Below, piece after piece: positions 35,829 through 46,871 of a DNA stretch of 64,000 bases. The stretch's first letter is position 1. Every line of letters begins with the position of its first letter. The DNA is taken from the NCBI GenBank assembly GCA_016703125.1, contig JADJCR010000008.1, forward strand, positions 147,586 through 211,585. The letters run 5' to 3'. A program made the position numbers and the translations under genes. The notes beneath the pieces are model-generated. The model ran no database searches, was not told the origin of the DNA, and was given only the letters and a program-made list of their open reading frames with translations. Origin of the DNA: Micrococcales bacterium. Lineage in GTDB: Bacteria > Actinomycetota > Actinomycetes > S36-B12 > UBA10799.

Positions 35829-37813
35829 ATGAGTACGCCAGCCACCCTGCCCGAGCGTGACCGCCCTGGATCATCCGCACCTACGCGGGCCACTCCAGCG
35901 CCAAAGCCTCCAACGAGTTGTACCGCTCCAACCTGGAGAAGGGGCAGACCGCTCTGAGTATCGCGTCCGAACCGCCCACGCAGTGCGGGTACGACCCTGA
36001 CGACCCCATCGCGCGCCCGGAGGTCGGCAAGGTCGGCGTGCCGATCAACTCCCTCGACGACTTCCACGCGCTCTTCGACGGCATCCCGCTGGAGAAGATG
36101 AACACGTCGATGACCATCAACGGCACCGCGATGTGGCTGCTGGCGCTGTATGTGGCGCTTGCCCGCGAGCGCGGCGAGGACGAGTCGAAACTGCAGGGCA
36201 CCACCCAGAACGACCTCATCAAGGAGTACCTCGCACGCGGGACGTACATCTACCCGCCGCAGGCCTCCATGCGCCTCATCGCGGAGATGTACGAGTACTG
36301 CCTGGAGGCGATCCCGAAGTGGAACGCGTCCAACATCTGCAGTTACCACCTGCAGGAGGCCGGTGCCACGCCGGTGCAGGAGCTTGCCTTCGCGTTGGCC
36401 AACGCGATCAGCCTGCTGGACCTGCTCAAGGAGCGCGGGCACTTCGACGACGAGCAGTTCGAGCGCGCCGTCGGCCGGATCTCCTTCTTCGTCAACGCCG
36501 GCATCCGGTTCATCGAGGAGATGAGCAAGATGCGCGCGTTCGGTGAACTGTGGGACTCCTACACCGCCGACCGCTTCGGGGTGAAGAACGAGAAGTACCG
36601 CCGTTTCCGCTACGGAGTGCAGGTCAACAGCCTGGGCCTGACCGAGGCGCAGCCGGAGAACAACGCCTGGCGGATCATCCTGGAGTCCCTCGGCGTGACG
36701 CTGAGCCGCAACGCCCGCTGCCGCGCCCTGCAGCTGCCGGCGTGGAACGAGGCGATGTCGCTGCCGCGGCCGTGGGATCAGCAGTGGAGCCTGCGCCTGC
36801 AGCAGATCCTCGCGTATGAGACCGATCTGCTGGAGTACCCGGACCTGTTCGACGGCTCGCCCGTCGTGCAGGCCAAGGTGCAGGCGCTGATGGACGAGGC
36901 CACCGCCGAGATCGAGACGATCCTGGGCATGGGCGGGGTCATCCCGGCCATCGAGTCCGGCTACATGAAGACCGCGCTGGTCCGTTCCATGAGCGAGCGG
37001 ATGAGCCGGATCAATGCCGGCGAGCAGATCGTCGTGGGCTTGAACAAGTGGACCGAGGGGCTGCCTTCGCCACTGACCGCCGGCGACGACGGCGGGATCT
37101 TCAAGGTCGACGAGAAGGCCGCCGAGGAGATCATCGCGTCGCTGGAGAAGACCCGCGCCACCCGCGATTCCGCTCGTGCGCAGGCCGCGATCGACGCGCT
37201 GAAGCAGGCCGCCCGTGACGGCAGCAACCTCATGGAGCCCAGCATCGAGTGCGCGCTGGCACGCGTGACCACCGGCGAATGGGCCGGCGCTCTGCGTGAG
37301 GTGTTCGGCGAGTACCGCCCCGCCACCGGAATCGAGGGCCAGCAGCTCGGCCTGACCGGCGACCGCGTGGACATGCTGCGCGGGCGGATCAACACCCTCG
37401 CCGAGCAGATGGGCCATCGCCCCCGCATCGTGGTCGGCAAGCCGGGCCTCGACGGCCACTCGAACGGCGCCGAGGTAATCGCAGTGTCGGCACGCCATGT
37501 GGGCTTCGATGTCATCTACTCCGGCATCCGGTTGAGCCCCGATGAGATCGTGCAGTCGGCGGTGGAGGAGGGCGCCGACGTGATCGGCGCCTCGGTGCTG
37601 TCCGGCTCGCACATCGACCTGGCCAAGCAGATCCTCGACGGCCTGCGCGAGCAGGGCGCCGACGAGGACATCTCCGTGGTGGTCGGCGGCATCATCCCGC
37701 CGGCCGACGCGCGGGACCTGGAGTCGATGGGGATCAAGAAGGTCTTCACGCCGGCGGACTACGAACTCATGGACATCATGGAGTCGATCGTCGAGATCCT
37801 CGAGGCGCGATGA
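35829..37813 (+). CDS. ecm: ethylmalonyl-CoA mutase (MeaA-like), adenosylcobalamin-dependent, one frame break
   Basis: A B12 mutase of about 660 residues converting ethylmalonyl-CoA to methylsuccinyl-CoA. The gene starts at ATG 35829. A single C is missing near 35867: restoring it yields RPWIIRTYAGHSSAKASNEL running into YRSNLEKGQTALSIA. TIM-barrel motifs include TSMTINGTAMWLLALYVALA and GTTQNDLIKEYLARGTYIYP; the B12-binding domain has GKPGLDGHSNGAEVIA (DxHxxG). PTQCGYDPDDPIARPEVGKV and the single-chain length fit the MeaA/Ecm group rather than methylmalonyl-CoA mutase. The stop overlaps the GTPase gene (ATGA). The assignment rests on motif recall; isobutyryl-type mutases are the main alternative. 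Confidence 0.8.
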
Positions 37814-38739
37814 CGCTGGCCGGGACCGTCTCCCGGGCCCGGGAGCTCAACAAGCACGCGGTCTCCCAACTGGTCGCGGTCTTTGAGGACACCCGGCCGT
37901 CGGCGGCGGCTCAGCGCGCGGAGGTCCTCGACCTGCTGGGTCCCGGCGCATCGACGGTGATCGGGATCACTGGCACGCCGGGTGCGGGCAAGAGCAGTCT
38001 GGTGGCGCGGCTGGTGCCGGCGATGCTCGCCGAGTCGGACCTGTCCGTCGCGGTGCTGGCGGTCGATCCGGCCAGCCACGTCTCCGGCGGGGCGTTGCTC
38101 GGGGACCGCACACGCACCCGCTTCGCGACCGGCGAGACCCGCGCGTTCTTCCGCAGCCAGTCCAACGCCGCCGAGCTCGGGGGTCTGGCGCCGACGACGT
38201 TCCAGGTGTCGCGGTTGCTCAAGCGCCTGTTCGACGTCGTGATTGTGGAAACGGTGGGCATCGGGCAGAGCGAACTCGACATCCGCTATCTCGCCGACCA
38301 CGTCTACCTGGTGCTGCAGCCGCTCGGCGGTGACGAGATCCAGTTCCTCAAAGCCGGGATCATCGAGATCCCCGACTCCTTCATCCTCAACAAATGCGAC
38401 GACCCGGCGGCCAACCAGTCGTACTACCAACTGCGGTCATCGTTGTCGCTGGCCCGGCCGTTCGACGAGGAACTGCCGGCCATCTTCCGCACCTCCGCGC
38501 GGACCGGCGAGGGAGTCGACGAGCTCACCGCTGCGATGCTGAAGGTGGCCGGTGAGCCGCCCCGCCATTCCGACGCCGAGCGCGAGGAGTACTTCTTCAC
38601 ACGCTGGGTGGAGGATGAATGGGGTGCGACCGGCAGGCGGTACGCTCAGGGCCGCAGCCTGCTGGCCGACGGCTTCGACGCCGCCCAGGGCCGTTTCCAC
38701 GCGGGGATCGTGGAGTGGCTGGCTTCGGCCGTTGGTTGA
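37810..38739 (+). CDS. MeaB/ArgK-like GTPase chaperone of the ethylmalonyl-CoA mutase
   Basis: A 309-residue G3E-type GTPase that protects and reactivates a B12 mutase. P-loop GITGTPGAGKSSLVARL, switch/Mg region AVDPASHVSGGALLGDRTR, VVIVETVGIGQSELDI and base-recognition FILNKCDD. It is coupled to the mutase upstream by ATGA, which argues for a dedicated chaperone. It differs from the canonical MeaB at 46868 (NKCDD against NKADG), so the window encodes two non-identical chaperones. Confidence 0.85.
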   Translation: MTLAGTVSRARELNKHAVSQLVAVFEDTRPSAAAQRAEVLDLLGPGASTVIGITGTPGAGKSSLVARLVPAMLAESDLSVAVLAVDPASHVSGGALLGDRTRTRFATGETRAFFRSQSNAAELGGLAPTTFQVSRLLKRLFDVVIVETVGIGQSELDIRYLADHVYLVLQPLGGDEIQFLKAGIIEIPDSFILNKCDDPAANQSYYQLRSSLSLARPFDEELPAIFRTSARTGEGVDELTAAMLKVAGEPPRHSDAEREEYFFTRWVEDEWGATGRRYAQGRSLLADGFDAAQGRFHAGIVEWLASAVG

Positions 38740-38768
38740 CGTTCAGCGCGCGACGAGTGTCAACCAAC
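38731..38768. terminator. inverted repeat GTTGGTTGAC / GTCAACCAAC at convergent gene ends
   Basis: Perfect 10-base arms flank an 18-base loop. The left arm contains the stop codon of the GTPase gene and the hairpin sits before the 3' end of the opposing secreted-protein gene. It is positioned as a bidirectional terminator, though no T run follows. Confidence 0.45.
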
Positions 38769-38829
38769 TGCACGAGCCCCACCCAACGCCGTTTGCGCGG
38801 CCCAAGACCGGCAGTGGCAGCCGGGCCTG

Positions 38830-39628
38830 TCAGTAGCGCTTCTTCACGACGACCTTGCCGCCCTTGAGCTTGCACACGCCGGACTTCAGCACGACGACCT
38901 TGCGCTTCTGCACCTTTGCAGACCTTGGGTGTCAGCGAGCGGACCTTCGTGAACTTCCGCAACTTCTTGGGCAGCGGCTTGATCACCGGTTGAGTGACCG
39001 GCGGGGTCGGAGCTGCGCCAACGGTCACCGGCACGGTCGCCAACACGTTGTTGTTCGACAGAGTGACATCCATGGTCGCCCACATGGCGGTCATGGCAGC
39101 AGTACTCGAGGTGGGGCTGTCCGCCACGACAGGGATCTCGATGTCCACAGCGAAGCCGGGGACCAACGGCTCCAGTTTGCTCACCACGAACTGACCGCTC
39201 TCCTGCGTCACGGTGGGGCACTCGATCGCGGTCACCGACTGCACGGGGTCGAACTGGCTGCGGCTGCAGCGCAGCGGCATCGACGCGCTCGGGGCGTAGC
39301 GCAGGGGCAACCCGCCGGCGTCCTGGTCCACGGTCAGCAGCACGTTGCCGGTCACGTCGTGCGGTGCGATCACGGAGGTGTGGGCGTGCAGGTAGAACGG
39401 CACACCGGCCCGAGGTGACGGGCCCACGCCTATGTGCTGGGAGGAGAAGAACCAGGTCCACAGGAAGCCGCCGGACCAACTGACGTAGCTGTTGGACTCG
39501 TCCTCGCCGTAGGTGAATCCGGCGATCTTGCCCGTCGCCGGGTCGACCGGTACGGCGTCGGCGGCTGCCGGGCCGGGAGCCATGAGCGCCAAGCCGCACA
39601 CCGCGACAGCCAGGGATTTCGCGTACAT
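38830..39628 (-). CDS. secreted protein of unknown function, one frame break near the C-terminus
   Basis: About 265 residues with a signal peptide SLAVAVCGLALMAPGPAAAD. Mature part: DPATGKIAGFTYGEDESNSY, SYVSWSGGFLWTWFFSSQ, LLTVDQDAGGLPL, CSRSQFDPVQSV, then a Pro-rich linker and a basic tail. ATG 39628 follows GGAGGTGGGG. Near 38915 the frame shifts: the natural end reads VQKRKVVVLKSGVCKLKGGK and stops at 38830, whereas the unshifted frame runs on into the GTPase gene. No known family recognised. Confidence 0.65.
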
Positions 39629-39720
39629 CGTCCCCACCTCCGAACGCATCCGGCGGGGCACTGACGGGGTGCTCCCGCCGCCTCCAGTCTACGTCCGTGG
39701 GTGGCCTTCCGGCTGTGCCG

Positions 39721-41094
39721 TCACCCGTTCGCCCGGGCGGCGGCATACGCCCGCTCCAGCGCCGCCAGCGCTTCCTGAACGTCGTGGGCGTTGGTCGCCT
39801 GGTTGCTCACGGCGATGCGCAGCACCTTGCGGCCCTGCCACGTTGAACCGGTCATCCACGCCGCACCCTCGGCCATGAGGTTCTGCTCCACCGCCGCCGT
39901 CATCGCGTCGTCGCCCCACGCGGTGCAGACCTGGGTGAACACCACGTCGTTCAACACCTGCCCGCCGAGCTCGCGCACGCCCTCGGCGAAGCTATGGGCG
40001 TGCTCGACCAGTCCGTCGACGAGCGCTGCCACCCCGTCGCGACCCAAGTACTGCAGCGTCGCCCAGAGCACGAAGGCCCGGGCGCGCTGGGAGAACTCGG
40101 GGCCGAGTTCCATCGGTTCCGGAGCGCCCTTGCTGTGCAGCAAATAGGGCGCGTGGATACCGAGCGCCGCGCGGTGGGCCGTGCTGTCGGCGACGAAGGC
40201 CAGTCCCGAGTCGTACGGCACGTTGAGGGTCTTGTGCGCGTCCGTCGCCCACGAGTCCGCGTCTTCCAGACCGGCGACGAGGTGCCGGGTGCGCGGTGAC
40301 GCCGCGGCCCAGAGCCCGAACGCACCGTCGATGTGCACCCAGGCGCCGTGCTCGTGTGCCAGCGGGATCGCGGCGGCGAAGTCGTCAAAGGCGCCGGAGT
40401 GAACGTTGCCTGCCTGCAGCGCGACGATCGTGGGTCCGTCGGACAGCGCGCGGGCCAGCGCGTCCACGTCGATGCGGCCCTGGTCGTCCGCGGCCACCGG
40501 CTCCGGGGCGCCGAGGCCCAGGTAGCGCAGCGCCAGGTCGACGGTGTCGTGCCGCTCTGCCCCCACCAGCACCCTGACCAGCGGCGCACCCTGCAGGCCG
40601 CGGGCCTCGACGTCCCAGCCCGCCCGTGACAGGACGGCGTGGCGGGCCGCGGCCAGCCCTGTGAAGTTCGCCATCAGCCCACCGGTGACAGTGCCCATGG
40701 TTGTGCCCTGCGGAAGGCCGAGCAGGTCGGTGAACCAGCCCTGTACCGCCTCCCGCGCCGCGCTGTGAGCGGGGGTGACCTCGCGCAGCCCGGCGTTCTG
40801 GTCCCAGGCCGACGTGAGCCAGTCGGCGGCCAGGGCCACGGGGTAGGTGCCCCCGATGACGAACCCGAAGAAGCGGGGGGAGGACATGGCGGTCAGGCCC
40901 GGTTCCACCTTGTCGCAAAGGGATTCGATGACGGATCGCGGATCGTCACCCGTGGGAGTGGGGCCGGCGAAGGAGCCGGTGAGGTCGTCGGTGCTGCTCG
41001 CCGGGGGCACGCGGCGTTCGGGGAGGCCGTCGAGGTAGGCCTTGGCCCGTGCGGCGGCGAGGTCCAGCAGGACGTCACGGTCGGTTTCGGTCAC
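39721..41094 (-). CDS. PLP-dependent decarboxylase, group II (aromatic-L-amino-acid / glutamate decarboxylase-like)
   Basis: A 457-residue fold-type I PLP enzyme of the pyridoxal-dependent decarboxylase family. Motifs: SSPRFFGFVIGGTYPVALAA, TGGLMANFTGLAAARHAVLS, WVHIDGAFGLWAAASP (Asp contacting the PLP nitrogen) and SWATDAHKTLNVPYDSG with the Schiff-base lysine. In actinobacteria many such enzymes have uncertain amino-acid substrates. ATG 41094 is used. Upstream lies the hairpin at 41156. Confidence 0.83.
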   Translation of the reverse strand: MTETDRDVLLDLAAARAKAYLDGLPERRVPPASSTDDLTGSFAGPTPTGDDPRSVIESLCDKVEPGLTAMSSPRFFGFVIGGTYPVALAADWLTSAWDQNAGLREVTPAHSAAREAVQGWFTDLLGLPQGTTMGTVTGGLMANFTGLAAARHAVLSRAGWDVEARGLQGAPLVRVLVGAERHDTVDLALRYLGLGAPEPVAADDQGRIDVDALARALSDGPTIVALQAGNVHSGAFDDFAAAIPLAHEHGAWVHIDGAFGLWAAASPRTRHLVAGLEDADSWATDAHKTLNVPYDSGLAFVADSTAHRAALGIHAPYLLHSKGAPEPMELGPEFSQRARAFVLWATLQYLGRDGVAALVDGLVEHAHSFAEGVRELGGQVLNDVVFTQVCTAWGDDAMTAAVEQNLMAEGAAWMTGSTWQGRKVLRIAVSNQATNAHDVQEALAALERAYAAARANG

Positions 41095-41155
41095 CGGCCC
41101 ACTGTCTCACCGTCGCCCGCCGCCGTCACTGGGCTTGACGACTTGGAGTTTCACG

Positions 41156-41189
41156 AGGTTGGAGCAGACACGCGTGAGTCCTCCAACCT
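41156..41189. terminator. inverted repeat AGGTTGGAG / CTCCAACCT
   Basis: Perfect 9-base arms around a 16-base loop, downstream of the EamA gene and upstream of the decarboxylase (both minus strand). The core GGTTGGAG/CTCCAACC is the same as in the hairpin at 29387-29418. Confidence 0.45.
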
Positions 41190-41206
41190 GGCGGTGAAGG
41201 ACCGCA

Positions 41207-42124
41207 CTACAGAGCTGCCACCCTCGGTATCTGGGAATCGCAGCACTGCCGCGGGCCGAGTTCGGCGATGAACATGGCCGAGAGGATGGCGCCAGCACCC
41301 AACCACATGCGTGGGCTCAGTTCCTCGCCGCCGATCCCCACGGCGATGACTGCGGCGAAGGCGGGTTCCAGCGTCATGATCACCGCGGCGGTGGTCGCGG
41401 TGAGGTGCGACTGACTCCACGCCTGCAGCACGAGACCCAGGCAGGTGGCACCGAGCGCCAGGTAGAGGATCGTGACCCACTCGTCGGTCCGGGTCGGCAC
41501 GGCGACACCCTGACCCGCGACGGCCGCGACCAGGCACACCGCAGCCGTGACGGCCACGGACACCGCCGTGAGGCCGTAACTGTTCTCCCGCGTGGCCCAG
41601 CGAGAAAGACTCGCGATCTGCAGCGAGAACAGCAGCGCGCCCAGGACAGTGATGGCCGCGCCGGGGCTGAGGCTGAAACCGTTCAGTGAGATCAGCGCCA
41701 GTCCCGCGGTGGCCACCGCGACCGCCAGCCACCCCCGACGGGTGATCTGCTCCTTGAACAAGGCCGCGGCCACCAATGGCGTGAAGACCACCATGAGGCC
41801 GGTGAGGAACCCGGAGACCGCCGCTGAGGTATGGCGCAGGCCCTCGGTCTGGGCCAGGAAACCGGTGCCGAGGAACAGCCCGAGCAGCAAACCCCGTCGC
41901 CGTTCGGCCCGCGTGAGACCCAACCATCGCCGGGGAGCGACGGCCAGCAGCACCACGGCTGCCACCCCGAACCGCCAGAAGAGCAGATTCGCGGCCGACA
42001 ACGTGTCCAGCGAGTCCTTGGTGACGAGGAAGGTCGAACCCCACACTGCCGTCGCCAGGACCAGCCCCGCGATGCCTGGGACCTGGCTGCCGGCGTCGGT
42101 CCGGGTGGTCACATCAGCAGCCAT
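41207..42124 (-). CDS. EamA/DMT-superfamily transporter
   Basis: A 305-residue protein with about ten transmembrane helices in two EamA halves: GIAGLVLATAVWGSTFLVTK, LLFWRFGVAAVVLLAVA and SGFLTGLMVVFTPLVAAALF, then ILYLALGATCLGLVLQAWSQ and TAAVIMTLEPAFAAVIAVGI. These transporters export metabolites or amino acids; substrate unknown. Three bases separate its start from the stop of the upstream secreted protein, suggesting an operon. Confidence 0.85.
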   Translation of the reverse strand: MAADVTTRTDAGSQVPGIAGLVLATAVWGSTFLVTKDSLDTLSAANLLFWRFGVAAVVLLAVAPRRWLGLTRAERRRGLLLGLFLGTGFLAQTEGLRHTSAAVSGFLTGLMVVFTPLVAAALFKEQITRRGWLAVAVATAGLALISLNGFSLSPGAAITVLGALLFSLQIASLSRWATRENSYGLTAVSVAVTAAVCLVAAVAGQGVAVPTRTDEWVTILYLALGATCLGLVLQAWSQSHLTATTAAVIMTLEPAFAAVIAVGIGGEELSPRMWLGAGAILSAMFIAELGPRQCCDSQIPRVAAL

Positions 42125-42127
42125 GGA

Positions 42128-42757
42128 TCACCACAAGGCGCGCAACTGCTTGATGCCCCCGTTGAACATGTCCTCGACGGTGGCAGCCTCGAGTTGGGCG
42201 TCATTCAACTTCTCCTGCGCCTTGGCCGTCTGTGCCGTCGTCAGGTAGCCGGCAGCGCCGAGGACCTTCTCGTAGGCGCGGAACAGATCGCGGTATGCCG
42301 CTCGTACGGTCTTCATGCCGGCAAGGAACTTGTCCTGCCGCTTGCCCTTGAAGCAGCCCTTGTTCTGCTTCTGCACCTGGTCGACGAGTTTGTTCACTGA
42401 GTCACGATCGTCGGCGATGATCGGCAGCAGCGTCTCGCGGTACCGCGCCGCGCCCTCCTCCATCTGGGGAAGGACGTCCGTTGCGCCGCTGGACAAGACC
42501 TCGACCATGTTGTCCAACTGCGCGCTCACGCTTGTGTAGTGGTTGTCGTAGTGCGGAAGTTGTACCTCCATCCGGCGTTGGAGTCGCTGCAGATCGTGCT
42601 TGTACGACGGCCAGCACCGGTCGGGCAACTTGTGCTTCGCGGCGACGGCCGAGGCCGGGGGTGGACCGGCCGCCGGGGCGGCAACGGCGGGGGCGGCAAG
42701 CAGGCCGGTCGCGAGGACCAGCGAGGCCGTCAGACGGGTGGTGGATCGGGCGTTCAT
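42128..42757 (-). CDS. secreted helical protein, unknown function
   Basis: 209 residues. Signal peptide TTRLTASLVLATGLLAAPAV then AAPAAG. The mature chain is helical and charged (LQRLQRRMEVQLPHYDNHY, LVDQVQKQNKGCFKGKRQ) with two cysteines that could form a disulphide. I chose ATG 42757 because GGAGGCGAC precedes it and it places the signal peptide at the N-terminus; the ORF upstream adds 31 unrelated residues. No family recognised. Confidence 0.65.
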   Translation of the reverse strand: MNARSTTRLTASLVLATGLLAAPAVAAPAAGPPPASAVAAKHKLPDRCWPSYKHDLQRLQRRMEVQLPHYDNHYTSVSAQLDNMVEVLSSGATDVLPQMEEGAARYRETLLPIIADDRDSVNKLVDQVQKQNKGCFKGKRQDKFLAGMKTVRAAYRDLFRAYEKVLGAAGYLTTAQTAKAQEKLNDAQLEAATVEDMFNGGIKQLRALW

Positions 42758-42890
42758 GTCGCCTCCAACGGACGCTTCCAGGCTACGCCCGCAGGGACGG
42801 GTGGCGCCCGAGGAGGCCAGTGGGTTACGGGCAGTTGCCGCGCGCATCACCGCAGGCGGGTGGGGCCGGCCGCGGGACTATCCTCGAAGG

Positions 42891-44712
42891 GTGACCGAGA
42901 ACCTGGATCTGGCGTCGGATTACAGCCCCACCCGCGAGCAGTGGCTCGCCGCAGTCGACAAGGTGCTCAAGGGCAAGGACTTCGACCTTGTCCTGGTGAG
43001 TACGACCCTGGACGACGTGCGGATCGAACCGCTCTACACCGCCGACGACGTGGCGACCACGCACGACGAGTCCGGCTTCCCCGGCTCCGACCCGCTGACC
43101 CGCGGTGCCCAACCAGCACCCCGCACCGACGGCCAATGGGACATCCGCTCCCGCGTGACCCACCCGGACCCGGCCGTGGCCAACGCGCAGATCCTCGAGG
43201 ACCTGGCCAACGGTGCGACCAGCGTGGACCTGCAACTGGACCTCGGAGGCGGCTCCGGGATCAGCATCCGCTCGCCGCAGGACCTGGCGCGGGTGCTCGA
43301 CGGGGTGGTGCTGGACGCGGCGCCCGTGAGCCTGCGGGCCGGTGCCCACGCCGCGGTCGTCGCGGGTTGGTACCGGGAGTTGCTGGCTGAGCGAGGGGTG
43401 CACGGCGCCGAACCTTCCGGGTGCCTGGGCATCGATCCGGTCGGCACCCTGGTGACCGACGGCGAGGTGGCGATGGACGCGCTCATGGCCGCCGGCCTGG
43501 ACGTTGCGAACACGCCACGGCTGCGCACGTTCCGGGCCTCCGGCGCACCGGCCTCCGATGCCGGCGCCAGCGAGGCGCAGGAGATCGGCTACATGCTGTC
43601 GGTCGCGCTGCTGTACCTGCGTGCGCTCATCGATGCCGGGGTGGACAACCCCGCTTCGCGCATCACCCTGGAGGTCACCGCCGACGTCGACGTGTTCGCC
43701 ACAGTGGCCAAACTGCGTGCGCTGCGGCACTGCTGGGCCACTGTCCTGGAGCACATGGGCCAGCCGCTGGACAACACTGGCATCGAGGCCGTGTCCGCCG
43801 ACCGCTGGCTGACCGAGGTCGATCCGTGGGTCAACATCCTGCGCGGGACCGCTGCCACGCTGGGCGCGGTGGTGGGCGGCGCGGAATCGGTGACCATCGC
43901 CCCGTTCGACTCCGCATCGGGGCTGCCCGGCGGCCTCGGCCGGCGATTGGCCCGCAACACGCAGCTGCTGCTGCAGGACGAGTCCGGCATCGGGCGCGTG
44001 CTCGACCCGGCGGGCGGCAGTTCTTACATCGAATCCTTCACCGACGACCTCGCCGCAGCCGCCTGGAAGTTCTTCCAGCGGATCGAGGCCGCCGACGGCC
44101 CTGGACGCCGCCGACGAGATCGGCACCGACATCGCGGTGGTGGCTGCGCGCCGCGACAAGGACATCGCCACTCGCAAGCGACCAATCACCGGAGTAAGCG
44201 AGTTCCCGCAACTCGGCGAGCAACGACCGGAACCGATGCCGGCGCCGGCCCCGGACGCTCGCCCCGCGGTGCCGGTACCCGGCCACGTGCACCAGGCCAC
44301 GCCGTGGCAGCGCCGCCGCCTCGCCCAGCCCTACGAGGACCTGCGGGCCAACGCCGGGGACGCCACGGTGTTCCTGGCCAACCTCGGCCCGATCGCCGTG
44401 CACACCGCCCGGGCCACGTTCGCCGCGAACCTCTTCGCCGCTGGGGGCATCACGGCGGTCTCCGACGACGGGCACGGCGACGCGCAGTCGGTCGCTGAGG
44501 CTTTCCGGGGGTCGGGCGCGGACATCGCGTGCATCTGCTCCTCCGACGAGGTCTACGCCGACCTTGCTGAGGCCGCTGCGTCGGCGCTGAAGCAGGCAGG
44601 CGCGAAACGTGTGTATCTGGCAGGCAAGGGCGACTACGCGGGGGTTGATGAGTACATCCACCTCGGCGTCGACGCTCTCGACATCCTCACCCGGGCGGAG
44701 GCCGCACGATGA
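42891..44712 (+). CDS. mutA: methylmalonyl-CoA mutase small (beta) subunit, one frame break
   Basis: About 607 residues, the non-catalytic partner of MutB. Start GTG 42891 ([12 protein letters not shown]). Characteristic parts: [33 protein letters not shown] [40 protein letters not shown] and [20 protein letters not shown], then a B12-binding-like domain [16 protein letters not shown] lacking the DxHxxG histidine, as usual for small subunits. Near 44105 the frame shifts by one between EAADG and [15 protein letters not shown]; the whole remaining domain is conserved. The stop overlaps mutB (ATGA). Confidence 0.85.
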
Positions 44713-46871
44713 CCGACTTCACGCAGATCCCACTCCCGCCCCGCACGCCCCACCCGGACCGGCAGGCCTGGGAGCAGGCCGTTGCGCAGGCCACCGGTTC
44801 GCAGCCGGACAAGTTGGTGTGGCAGACACCCGAGGGCATCGACGTCGCGCCGTTGTACAGCGCGGAGGACCTCGTGGGCCTCGACCACCTGCACACCTAC
44901 CCGGGCCTGCCGCCGTACCTGCGCGGGCCCTACTCGACGATGTACGTCAACCAGCCGTGGACGATCCGGCAGTACGCCGGGTTCTCCACCGCGGAGGACT
45001 CCAACGCGTTCTACCGGCGCAACCTCGCGCAGGGCCAGAAGGGCCTGAGCATCGCGTTCGATCTCGCCACCCACCGCGGCTACGACTCCGACCACCCGCG
45101 GGTGCAGGGCGACGTCGGGATGGCCGGTGTCGCGATCGATTCGATCCTCGACATGCGGGTGCTGTTCGACGGCATCCCGCTGGACAAGATGAGCGTCTCG
45201 ATGACGATGAACGGTGCCGTGCTGCCGGTCATGGCGCTGTACATCGTGGCCGCCGAGGAACAGGGCGTGCCGGCGGAGAAACTCACTGGGACGATCCAGA
45301 ACGACATCCTCAAGGAGTTCATGGTCCGCAACACCTACATCTACCCGCCGGGGCCGTCGATGCGGATCATCTCGGACATCTTCGCGTACGCCTCGCAGAA
45401 CATGCCGCGGTTCAACTCCATCTCGATCTCCGGCTACCACATGCAGGAGGCCGGGGCGACGGCCGATCTGGAGCTGGCCTACACCCTGGCTGACGGAGTC
45501 GAGTACATCCGTGCGGGCATGGCGGCGGGGCTGGACGTCGACGCCTTCGCCCCGCGGCTGTCGTTCTTCTGGGCGATCGGGATGAACTTCTACATGGAGA
45601 TCGCGAAGCTGCGCGCGGCCCGGCTGCTCTGGAGCAAACTGGTAAAGCAGTTCGACCCGCAGAACGCCAAGTCGCAATCGCTGCGCACCCACTCGCAGAC
45701 CTCCGGCTGGAGCCTCACCGCGCAGGACGTGTTCAACAACGTCGTGCGGACCTGCATCGAGGCGATGGCCGCCACGCAGGGGCACACGCAGAGCCTGCAC
45801 ACCAACGCCCTGGACGAGGCGCTCGCGCTGCCCACCGACTTCTCCGCGCGGATCGCCCGCAACACGCAGTTGTTCCTGCAGCAGGAGTCCGGCACGACGA
45901 GGGTCATCGACCCCTGGGGCGGCTCGTACTTCATCGAGCGACTCACTCGGCAACTTGCCGAGAGGGCGTGGGCGCACATCACAGAGGTCGAGGAGCTCGG
46001 GGGCATGGCTAAGGCCATCGAAGCCGGGATCCCGAAGCTGCGCATCGAGGAGGCCGCAGCCCGCACGCAGGCGCGCATCGACTCCGGCAGGCAGGCGGTC
46101 ATCGGCGTCAACAAGTTCCGGCCCCAGGCGCCGGAGGACATCGACGTGCTGAAGGTCGACAACGCCGCGGTGCGCGCGGGTCAGTTGGCAAAACTCGCCA
46201 AGCTCAAGGCCGAGCGCGACACCGGTGCCGTCGAGCACGCGCTGGCCGCGCTGGAGGAGGCCGCCCGCGAGGGCACGGGCAACCTGCTCGACCTGTCGGT
46301 CAAGGCAGCGCGGGTGCACGCCACCGTCGGGGAGATCTCGCTGGCGCTGGAGAATGTGTACGGTCGGCACAAAGCCGACATCCGATCGATCTCCGGGGTG
46401 TACCGACAGGAAATGGGTGACCACAACGCGCAGGTCGACACCGTCGCGCACAGCATCGCCGCGTTCGAGCCGCGGGAGGGCAGGCGCCCGCGCATCCTCA
46501 TCGCGAAGATGGGTCAGGACGGCCACGACCGCGGCCAGAAGGTGATCGCCTCGTCGTTCGCCGACCTCGGGTTCGTCGTCGACATCGGCCCGCTGTTCCA
46601 GACCCCCGAGGAGGTCGCGCGGCAGGCCGTCGAGAACGACGTGGACATCGTGGGCGCCTCATCACTGGCTGCCGGCCACCTCACGCTGGTGCCGCAGTTG
46701 AAGCAGTCACTCGCCGAGCTCGGCCGCCCGGACATCCTCGTGGTGGTCGGCGGGGTCATCCCTCCGCAGGACTTCGACGCGCTGCGCGACGCCGGTGCCG
46801 CGGCGATCTTCCCGCCCGGCACCGTCATCGCCGAGGCTGCGGAAGGGTTGCTGGAGCAGCTGAATTCATGA
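44709..46871 (+). CDS. mutB: methylmalonyl-CoA mutase large (alpha) subunit
   Basis: A 720-residue catalytic subunit interconverting (R)-methylmalonyl-CoA and succinyl-CoA with adenosylcobalamin. [20 protein letters not shown] and [20 protein letters not shown] are the N-terminal substrate channel; [40 protein letters not shown] and [15 protein letters not shown] follow; the B12 domain has [20 protein letters not shown] with the DGHDRG cobalt-ligand histidine. Intact and full length. Coupled to mutA upstream and to meaB downstream, both by ATGA overlaps. Confidence 0.96.
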   Translation: MTDFTQIPLPPRTPHPDRQAWEQAVAQATGSQPDKLVWQTPEGIDVAPLYSAEDLVGLDHLHTYPGLPPYLRGPYSTMYVNQPWTIRQYAGFSTAEDSNAFYRRNLAQGQKGLSIAFDLATHRGYDSDHPRVQGDVGMAGVAIDSILDMRVLFDGIPLDKMSVSMTMNGAVLPVMALYIVAAEEQGVPAEKLTGTIQNDILKEFMVRNTYIYPPGPSMRIISDIFAYASQNMPRFNSISISGYHMQEAGATADLELAYTLADGVEYIRAGMAAGLDVDAFAPRLSFFWAIGMNFYMEIAKLRAARLLWSKLVKQFDPQNAKSQSLRTHSQTSGWSLTAQDVFNNVVRTCIEAMAATQGHTQSLHTNALDEALALPTDFSARIARNTQLFLQQESGTTRVIDPWGGSYFIERLTRQLAERAWAHITEVEELGGMAKAIEAGIPKLRIEEAAARTQARIDSGRQAVIGVNKFRPQAPEDIDVLKVDNAAVRAGQLAKLAKLKAERDTGAVEHALAALEEAAREGTGNLLDLSVKAARVHATVGEISLALENVYGRHKADIRSISGVYRQEMGDHNAQVDTVAHSIAAFEPREGRRPRILIAKMGQDGHDRGQKVIASSFADLGFVVDIGPLFQTPEEVARQAVENDVDIVGASSLAAGHLTLVPQLKQSLAELGRPDILVVVGGVIPPQDFDALRDAGAAAIFPPGTVIAEAAEGLLEQLNS

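Noticed and set aside
35684..37612. 642-codon minus-strand open frame
   Set aside because: Complementary shadow of the ethylmalonyl-CoA mutase; His/Leu/Gly-rich with no domain.
44634..46526. 630-codon minus-strand open frame
   Set aside because: Complementary shadow of mutB, which is full length with all active-site motifs.
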